Positions 58,226 through 64,000 of a stretch of DNA of 64,000 nucleotides are shown in pieces. The stretch spans positions 62,001 through 126,000 of the forward strand of contig OW568880.1 in assembly GCA_938743325.2 (NCBI GenBank). Direction: 5' to 3'. The notes below the pieces were generated by a model, which worked only from the letters and a program-made list of their open reading frames with translations, was not told where the DNA came from and ran no database searches. The position numbers and the translations under genes are program-made. Each line of letters begins with the position of its first letter. The stretch's first letter is position 1. The DNA comes from Pycnococcus provasolii (Eukaryota > Chlorophyta > Pseudoscourfieldiophyceae > Pseudoscourfieldiales > Pycnococcaceae).

Positions 58226-60532
58226 TCAGAATTTTTCGCTAAGCGCGGAGCATGCCGCATCCATGAATGCCTGCTTTCCCTCCTTGGTGAGTTTTGATGT
58301 TTCATCCACACTTTTAGCCACGTTTGCATCGAGGCACGCCATCGCCTTGTCGAACAGATCGTCGTAGGATGCGGGATTCGTTGCAAGTATTGCCGTCGCG
58401 GAAGCCGCCGTGGCGTCCGCGGCGCTTTTCTCGTCCGCCCACTTGGCGGGCTCAGCGAGCGCGTCACCAATCACCAGATGCATCGCAATCTCCGAGAGGC
58501 TCCTCAGCTTCGCGTCGCGCTTGTCGAGGAGCGCGCGGTAAACAGTCGCGGCGCGATCAAAGTCATTTTGGAGGCGCTGAAGGTTCGTATTCCCACCCTT
58601 CATCCTAAGCACGTCCACACTGTCCCACGCCTGCATCATGCCAAGTCGCACGCGGCTAATCCCGATCGAACGTAGCGCGGGTGCCGCCGCATCCTCGCCA
58701 AGTCGCGAGACCGTGTTGCGCACATCCGGGCGATAGGAAGCGGCTAGGCCATCGCGGTGCTTGTTGCGCTTGGGCAGAAGGAGAATTTGGCCGTCTGCAA
58801 TGGACATGAGCTCCTCCGCTAGCGATCGAGTGAACGTTCCATTGTATGCGGATGACGAATCGACACCTTCCGCCTCAGATGTCTCAGACGACGACGACGC
58901 TTCCATAGCTTCCACAGCCGCAAGCAGCTTCGTGCGCTGTTCCTCGCTGATGCTCATCGCCATGATCTGCTCTCGAGACGGAAGCTTGCGCTTCACCTTG
59001 CCCGTCGCAAGCTCTCGAGCCTCTTGATCAGCTACGGAATCTCCAGTTGGCGCGTCCTCCAATGCCGCCAGCACTGCATCTGGACTCCCGTCGACGAACG
59101 AGTCATCGACGAGCGACAGAACAGGTAGCAGCGTGAGGCTTCCAGCACCATTCGCCTCGCTCATCGCCGCGGCGCTCTGCATGAGTATGCCGAAGAAGCG
59201 CCGTCGTTCCGCGGCAACCGCGGACATGAGCGTGCCGTCAATCTCCACCATCTCCGCCGCCTCGGAATCGATGCCAGCAGAACCAAGCTCTTCCCTTTCC
59301 GTCTTGAGCATGTACTCAAAGAAGCGCGGCATGGCGCTGAAGTCGTCAATCACCAACTTGACGTGCACGCCGCTGTCGCGCCAATCTTCCGCAAGGCTGA
59401 TTGCGGTAAGGATTGCGGCGTACCGCTCTCCCGCGTGTGCATCTTGCTCGCGAGGCGCCACAATAATCGTGCTTGCTGTAGTATCGTTGGATGCGGCTTG
59501 TGCGAAAGCCTCGACGGTCGATGCGCCGCGCGTCGCACAGTAGATGGTGCGGGTGTCCTTTCCAGTGGTCGCTGCGACGTTATTGGCAAGCTCGTTGATG
59601 CCCGACTCCCTCGGTCCCATGATGAGCAACGACTGTCCCCGTCCCAAAGGGCTAAGCACGTCGAGGCTTGCCACACCCGTTCGCATGGACGCTCGCACCG
59701 TCTGCCTTGCATTGACGTCCGGGAACTCGGTGAGCAGTTCTCTGCCAGGCTCGTCTGATGTCGGCGGTGTCGCCTGGAATGACCCCGAAGAGGCTGCCTC
59801 GCTTGTTTTCGCATCCGCGCGTTCGCCGAACGTGCCTACGACGTGTCCCACAGCCGCCTCCGCTGCGAATGGCATTTTGAATCGTTCCGCGAGTAGTGTC
59901 GCCTGCTTAGACGATGAAGGGGAGGAGGAGGAGGAGGAGGAGGAGGATTCGCGTAAGAGTGCGAACCCGAGCGGTTCTCGAGAAGCTAACAAGACACCCG
60001 TGCCAAACTCCGTTTTCAGAGAAGCTCCTGGCTTGATGCGTCCCGTGAGTCCTCTTAAAATCACAAGGTTATCTTCACGCGACACGACTTCCACCGTTTC
60101 CTCCGAAATCGGAACGAACGACACGGGAGAGGCTGTATCACCACCCTCTCCCTCGGAGCTGAGCGCTGTCACGTCATCATCCTTGAATATTGACGACACG
60201 GAGACCACCGGACCAGCACCTCCTCCTCCTCCCGCTGACTCTCCCGACGACGATGACGATGACGAGGCTGAGGCTGAGGCTGACGAGGATGTGCCACCAC
60301 CATAAAATCTCCGAGAAAGACTTCTAACAGAAAGGGAGACAGAGACAGGTCCAGGAACGAGAGGAGAAGGACGCATTCCTGAGATTCCTGAAGATGAGGA
60401 GACGACATGACCAAGAACATGATGAGGAACACCACCATAGGAACGACCACCCCTGCAGGAGGAGCACCACCCCTGGAAAGACCCAGGGAGGGACACACGC
60501 ACACGCAGGTTCAAGGACATCGATGACGGCAT
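58226..60532 (-). CDS. Divergent F1-ATP synthase alpha-like protein with degenerate P-loop
   Basis: 768 residues; the N-terminus is Arg/Ser-rich with little acid (MSLNLRVRVSLPGSF...), consistent with a mitochondrial presequence. Alpha-subunit landmarks are present: GVASLDVLSPLGRGQSLLIM, RYAAILTAISLAEDWRDSGV, LVIDDFS, GSLTLLPVLS, SIADGQILLLP and SRVRLGMMQAW. The Walker A site reads GPRESGINEL instead of GDRQTGKT, so the nucleotide-binding Lys and Thr are lost (about residue 305). An insert of about 110 residues interrupts the region before SIADGQ. Alpha subunits are normally about 500-550 residues. This is best seen as a paralogue, perhaps structural. The true ATP1 is presumably elsewhere, often in mitochondrial DNA. 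Confidence 0.75.
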   Translation of the reverse strand: MPSSMSLNLRVRVSLPGSFQGWCSSCRGGRSYGGVPHHVLGHVVSSSSGISGMRPSPLVPGPVSVSLSVRSLSRRFYGGGTSSSASASASSSSSSSGESAGGGGGAGPVVSVSSIFKDDDVTALSSEGEGGDTASPVSFVPISEETVEVVSREDNLVILRGLTGRIKPGASLKTEFGTGVLLASREPLGFALLRESSSSSSSSSPSSSKQATLLAERFKMPFAAEAAVGHVVGTFGERADAKTSEAASSGSFQATPPTSDEPGRELLTEFPDVNARQTVRASMRTGVASLDVLSPLGRGQSLLIMGPRESGINELANNVAATTGKDTRTIYCATRGASTVEAFAQAASNDTTASTIIVAPREQDAHAGERYAAILTAISLAEDWRDSGVHVKLVIDDFSAMPRFFEYMLKTEREELGSAGIDSEAAEMVEIDGTLMSAVAAERRRFFGILMQSAAAMSEANGAGSLTLLPVLSLVDDSFVDGSPDAVLAALEDAPTGDSVADQEARELATGKVKRKLPSREQIMAMSISEEQRTKLLAAVEAMEASSSSETSEAEGVDSSSAYNGTFTRSLAEELMSIADGQILLLPKRNKHRDGLAASYRPDVRNTVSRLGEDAAAPALRSIGISRVRLGMMQAWDSVDVLRMKGGNTNLQRLQNDFDRAATVYRALLDKRDAKLRSLSEIAMHLVIGDALAEPAKWADEKSAADATAASATAILATNPASYDDLFDKAMACLDANVAKSVDETSKLTKEGKQAFMDAACSALSEKF

Positions 60533-61137
60533 CCCTCAAAGGCTCAATCCCAGGGGAATAGATACGTATGGCGCCGCCGGATAAGATGAGATGGTGGGGA
60601 CCCGAGGAGGCAGAGGCTCCGAGGGAAAAACAAGGTCAGCGAATCCGAGCATCCGGGTCCCGCAAAAGCACAGGGAGGGCACACCCCTTATTACTGTTGG
60701 AGGAAGGGATTAGGGCATTAGGGCATTACTGTAGGGCATTAGGGCATTACCAAAGGTAAAGTTTAGTAGGGTACTACGGGAGAGGTCTACCTTTACGGGA
60801 GATGCTTGGCTAATTGGCTTGGAGAGATCAGTAGTCCTTATGTACCACCTAGGATTAGGGTTAGGGTTAGGGTTAGGGTTAGGGTTAGGGTTAGGGTTAG
60901 GGTTAGGGTTAGGGGGAAGACAATACAGTAAACTTTCACGTCGTACGCAGCGCCAAATCACCAAATGTCTCTTCCGACATACATGTAGTTTGCCTACTGT
61001 ATTTTATTTTACTGTATTTGGTCATATGGACTTTGACAAAGGCTGTGCCGCGAGATTCGCGACGCCTCATTGACAACGATCGTGGTGAGAATCACACGTG
61101 TTGTTTCAGCTGAGCACTTCATGATCTCTTAGTTCTC
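60533..61137. other. Space between the alpha-like and epimerase genes
   Basis: 600 bp. Contains AGGGCATT tandem copies at 60715-60749 (four units), the TTAGGG array, and AT-rich sequence before the epimerase 3' end. No gene seen. Confidence 0.5.
60855..60914. repeat. Internal telomere-like (TTAGGG)x10 array
   Basis: Ten perfect TTAGGG units, about 325 nt upstream of the alpha-like gene's ATG; it reads CCCTAA on that gene's sense strand. Genes lie on both sides. Confidence 0.97.
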
Positions 61138-62052
61138 TTACTTTTTTCTCACCTCGATTTCGTGCGCGGTGCTCCATGTGCCTCCTCGGGCTGGCACCTT
61201 GATTTTATCTTTCACGCTCGCTGTCTCGACGCACACGAAGCCCTTGTACTCGTCGTCGCCCAAGTCACCCGTCGCCTTACTCTTATCAATCCACGGGTTC
61301 CACACAACCGCGTCGGGAAGCTCGCTCAGGTGCTCTTCGCCCTTGATGCTCTTGCGAACGACAATCTCCAAACTACGGGCGTCGTCGTGAATCACAACCT
61401 CGTTCGGCGTATTGAAGTATATGCGGTCGAGCTCACCCGCGAACGTGATTTTCTCATCCTTGTCCTCGTCCACGAGAACGCGGTCGGAGCTCGCGCTGCC
61501 GTGCGGCGGCGCGTCCAGATAGCTCAGGCCTTTGCACCCAGAAACGGACGTCTTTGTGATGTCGCCGACGACAAAGTAAGTGTGCAGAGCCGTCGTGAAC
61601 TCCAACTCCTTCTCGCTCTCGTTCGTGACGCTCATGTACGTGCGCATGCGCGTTCCGTCAACCACGACGTGTCGAATCTTGAGCGTGAACGGACCAGGCA
61701 CCATCGCCTTTTGCTCATCGTCGATGTCGTCGTACGTCAGCGTGTACTCGATGGAACCTTCCTTCTCATCGGTGACTTTCCACGCGCAGTTGCGCGCGAA
61801 GCCGTGCTGGAGTTCGAGCGGCCCGTAGTTGGCAAACTGCGGCCAGCAGACGGGTATACCTCCTCGTATTGCCTTGGGTGGCTTAAAGATGGCCGATCCT
61901 GATGTGAAAATCACGTCGACAGCATCCTTATCCCCATCAAAAGATGCTTTCCATCCCGTGAGGTGCGCACCGTGCTCGTACGTAGTCGCACACGCACCAC
62001 CACCACCACCACCACCTGACGCTGACGACGATGATATCACACGAGCCTGCAT
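61138..62052 (-). CDS. Glucose-6-phosphate 1-epimerase (aldose-1-epimerase family)
   Basis: 304 residues from ATG 62052. The enzyme interconverts alpha and beta anomers of glucose 6-phosphate. Signature motifs are RGGIPVCWPQFANYG at about 65-80, QHGFARNCAW with the first catalytic-site His, TALHTYFVVGDI with the second His, and FVCVETASV with the catalytic Glu near the end. DAVVWNPWIDKSKA is also family-typical. Length and motif order match the plant and yeast enzymes. A short Gly-rich N-terminal segment (SSSSASGGGGGGG) precedes the domain. Confidence 0.93.
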   Translation of the reverse strand: MQARVISSSSASGGGGGGGACATTYEHGAHLTGWKASFDGDKDAVDVIFTSGSAIFKPPKAIRGGIPVCWPQFANYGPLELQHGFARNCAWKVTDEKEGSIEYTLTYDDIDDEQKAMVPGPFTLKIRHVVVDGTRMRTYMSVTNESEKELEFTTALHTYFVVGDITKTSVSGCKGLSYLDAPPHGSASSDRVLVDEDKDEKITFAGELDRIYFNTPNEVVIHDDARSLEIVVRKSIKGEEHLSELPDAVVWNPWIDKSKATGDLGDDEYKGFVCVETASVKDKIKVPARGGTWSTAHEIEVRKK

Positions 62053-62365
62053 CCTAGTCAATTATTCTTATATGATAGACTATCAGGTGAGGACTTGCTG
62101 ATGCGAATTCTTCCCCAAAGCAAAGAACGTCTAGACGGCCAGGCACCAGGAAGGGCCGAAGAATTACCAACCGGAGGGGCAGCGAAGAACGAGAAGAACG
62201 AAACGGCTCCCCAGGCACACCCCAGGCACCACTCAAAGGAAGAAAACTGAACAGTAGGTCGTGCAATCGTGTATCCCCAAATACAGTTTAGAACCAAAGG
62301 GATCCTGACCTGTGATGACTTCCCAGAGCATCCCAGACACCAGAGGCCCTCCAGAAGCCCTCTGG

Positions 62366-62570
62366 CAGTCCCCTCGGGCTACCATAGTTCTTATGGTCGT
62401 CTAAATGTGTGCACGCTACATTTATTTACTCCCATTTCTCGACCTGTAGCGTCGACCATAGACCTTTAGCAAAGTTTGCCGACCTGTAGCGTCGACCAGA
62501 CATGTATCTATCCGCCGACCTGTAGCGTGCACTCATCTAGACGACCGTATATGGTTGCCCGAGGGGACTG
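62366..62570. repeat. Imperfect inverted repeat with nested GACCTGTAGCGTCGACCA copies
   Basis: Arms of about 50 bp (62366-62420 and 62521-62570) start CAGTCCCCTCGGGC and end GTGCACGCTACA on one side, complementary on the other, with a few mismatches. The 100-bp centre carries GACCTGTAGCGTCGACCA at 62440 and 62480, a decayed copy at 62461, and a copy that merges into the right arm at 62517. It may be a MITE or a stem-loop-forming element; no target duplication was confirmed. Confidence 0.65.
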
Positions 62571-63135
62571 TCTGGTTGGTTTCTCCAACCCGCTGTCCCG
62601 CTCCTGCCCTCTGATGAGAAGTAAGAGTCTGCACTGCTGGGCTCTTCTTCTCTTCCCAACCATCTCCTCCACCCCGTGCACGAATGATCGGGTGATGTGG
62701 ATGATGATCCATAGACGAAAAAAGTGGAAGGGGATAGAAGTTCTTAAGGCCAATTACAGTAAAGTTTACAATGGTTCTTTTTTGGCGCCGTTTCTTTTCA
62801 CGCGAGCCTTTGCTTTTTCTAGTTTCTACCCCATTGCTTTTTTCTTCCCGGTGACTTCCCGGCCGGTGCACCCCCCGGCGGGTCTTTTTTACCACGACCA
62901 AATACATGTACTTACATACGGCAGGCAAACGTGTAAGGTTTTTAAAAGGTTTCGTTTCGTCAAATACCACCACAAGTCCCTATTTCCCATCATCCGGTAT
63001 GTACCTGTACCCTTCTTTTGCTTCGGGGGGCCCCTTTGCTTCTTTTTCTCTTCTGGGACTTCCAACCAGCCATCACTGGGGGCCATCATCCTCTCATCAC
63101 TCTCCCCTGGAGTACTGGGTGGGTGACCAGTGAGA
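62571..63135. other. Intergenic, no gene seen
   Basis: Short frames here look random. The stretch near 63020-63060 is T- and C-rich, as expected for a promoter or leader of the next gene. Confidence 0.45.
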
Positions 63136-64000
63136 ATGATGATGAACACGATCAGCCGTAGTAGTAGTAGTAGTGGTGGTAGCACTAGTAAGAGTTGTAG
63201 TAGGCGTACTCTTAAGCCTAAAGGAAGGACACCAGCCTCTTCGGGGAAGCATTCGCATGGGGGCCGGCCAGCTGCGGGACCCCTCCGTGCGCGCGGCGAC
63301 GACTTGGAAGACAGCTTGAACGGCGAACAAACTCACGATGATGGAAACGAACGAAATAATGGAGACTCTAAGACGAACACAACCTCCCCGAACTCCAACA
63401 ACACGCTCAAACTACGCGTCGCCGCCACACTTGCCGCGGCGACCACACTTACCAACACGTACGCACCTTCAGACGCCATCGCCGCAACTTCAGACAAAAC
63501 GAACATAAACCAGGCGAGGTGCGAGGAACTGTACCAAATCGCAAAGGGAGGAGGGGGCGCGAACACGGATGAGGCGTGCGAGTACGTCAACGGAAAGCTG
63601 GAGTCGGAGGCGTATGCACTGCTTCGCAATAACGTACTCGTCGAGGCAAAACTACCAAACGTCACCGTTCCTGAAGATGCGACGTCTCTCACGACGACGC
63701 AAGGGGCAAGCCTCGCTGGAATACTCGGGGCGGCGGTAGGATTCGTGACTGGGCGGGGGCCAAAAAGTGACGACGTGAAAACACGCATTGCGAAAGACAG
63801 GGAGAGGATGCAGTCGGAATCGCAGGCTGTGGACAAGGAAGACAAGCTCCTTGAGGACCTCGAGGAGGAGCGTGCCGCGCGCAAAGAGCTCAAGAAGGAA
63901 GTGGAGGGGCTAAAAGTGGAGCTTGACGAGGCACTGGAGGAGGAGCGAGCGAGAAGCTCGGAGGTTGTCGAGGAACTCAAGAAGGCGGTGGCGGAGGCCG
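63136..64000 (+). CDS. Coiled-coil protein, possibly plastid-targeted (C-terminus cut by window edge)
   Basis: Open from ATG 63136 (two further ATGs follow directly) to the right edge, 288 codons without stop; a stop lies just upstream in frame. The N-terminus (NTISRSSSSSGGSTSKSCSR and a basic stretch) is rich in Ser and Arg and free of acid, like a plastid transit peptide. A short hydrophobic stretch LRVAATLAAATTL and a second, ASLAGILGAAVGFVTG at about 200, could be membrane segments. From about 225 a strong coiled coil begins (KEDKLLEDLEEERAARKELK onward). The layout recalls thylakoid-bound coiled-coil proteins such as MFP1, but this is only a resemblance of plan. Confidence 0.65.
   Translation, partial: MMMNTISRSSSSSGGSTSKSCSRRTLKPKGRTPASSGKHSHGGRPAAGPLRARGDDLEDSLNGEQTHDDGNERNNGDSKTNTTSPNSNNTLKLRVAATLAAATTLTNTYAPSDAIAATSDKTNINQARCEELYQIAKGGGGANTDEACEYVNGKLESEAYALLRNNVLVEAKLPNVTVPEDATSLTTTQGASLAGILGAAVGFVTGRGPKSDDVKTRIAKDRERMQSESQAVDKEDKLLEDLEEERAARKELKKEVEGLKVELDEALEEERARSSEVVEELKKAVAEA

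Noticed and set aside
58226-60532. Normal catalytic-complex ATP1
   Set aside because: Loss of the P-loop Lys/Thr and a large insert make an ordinary alpha subunit unlikely, although the sole-copy case cannot be excluded from this window.
60855-60914. Chromosome end
   Set aside because: Genes continue on both sides of each TTAGGG array, and the arrays are only 4-13 units long.
62476-63126. 216-codon plus-strand frame
   Set aside because: Starts inside the inverted repeat, has low-complexity Phe/Ser/Pro composition and no domain.

Overview
This is a gene-dense piece of a eukaryotic nuclear genome, most plausibly from a flagellated, photosynthetic unicellular alga, and I lean towards a prasinophyte-grade green alga. 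The grounds are these. Coding regions are long and nearly intron-free, with only two clear GT..AG introns. Intergenic spaces are short and lower in GC than the genes. UGUAA, the green-algal poly(A) signal, lies just after the stop of about a third of the genes. Two genes look like plastid proteins (a YGGT-family membrane protein and an RbcX-like Rubisco chaperone), and others are ciliary (IFT54 and an STPGR-repeat protein). The only telomere-type repeat present is TTAGGG, in short internal arrays. The species cannot be named from this window.

Layout: 1-3171 holds most of a Dispatched/Patched-like RND transporter with a SAM domain in front and two Notch-type LNR modules behind; it runs off the left edge. 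3.5-4.7 kb is a mobile-element graveyard with a GC-rich palindromic array and a transposase remnant. 4.8-28.6 kb is a dense run of housekeeping genes: ATG9, a WAPL-like cohesin factor, IFT54, UBE2O, AP-3 delta, eIF2B epsilon, a thiol methyltransferase, an FAD oxidoreductase, a beta-lactamase-fold protein, an RbcX-like protein and a GT29-like protein. It is interrupted at 11.5-12.2 kb by RecQ-like and Fanzor/TnpB-like scraps. 28.9-31.1 kb is a second accessory block with another palindromic array, a MITE and an LTR-retroelement gag fossil.

31.1-39 kb carries an SLX1-type nuclease, an RCC1-repeat protein, a CLC channel or exchanger and a cytochrome b5-fused front-end desaturase. A Ty3/gypsy integrase fossil follows at 39.6-40.3 kb. 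40.7-62 kb carries a PP2A B'' subunit, deoxyhypusine hydroxylase, a YGGT protein, an STPGR ciliary protein, a PP2C phosphatase, two unrecognised coiled-coil proteins, WDR70, a divergent F1-ATPase alpha-like protein and glucose-6-phosphate 1-epimerase. A coiled-coil, possibly plastid, protein starts at 63136 and runs off the right edge.

Genes stand alone, with no operons. They share functional themes: autophagy and trafficking (ATG9, AP-3), translation control (eIF2B epsilon, DOHH), cilia (IFT54, STPGR), genome maintenance (WAPL, SLX1, WDR70) and plastid function. Two kinds of short repeat show a positional pattern: telomere-like CCCTAA tracts sit at gene 5' ends, while a dispersed element of about 120-310 bp (four copies) sits only behind gene 3' ends, three of the four between convergent genes.
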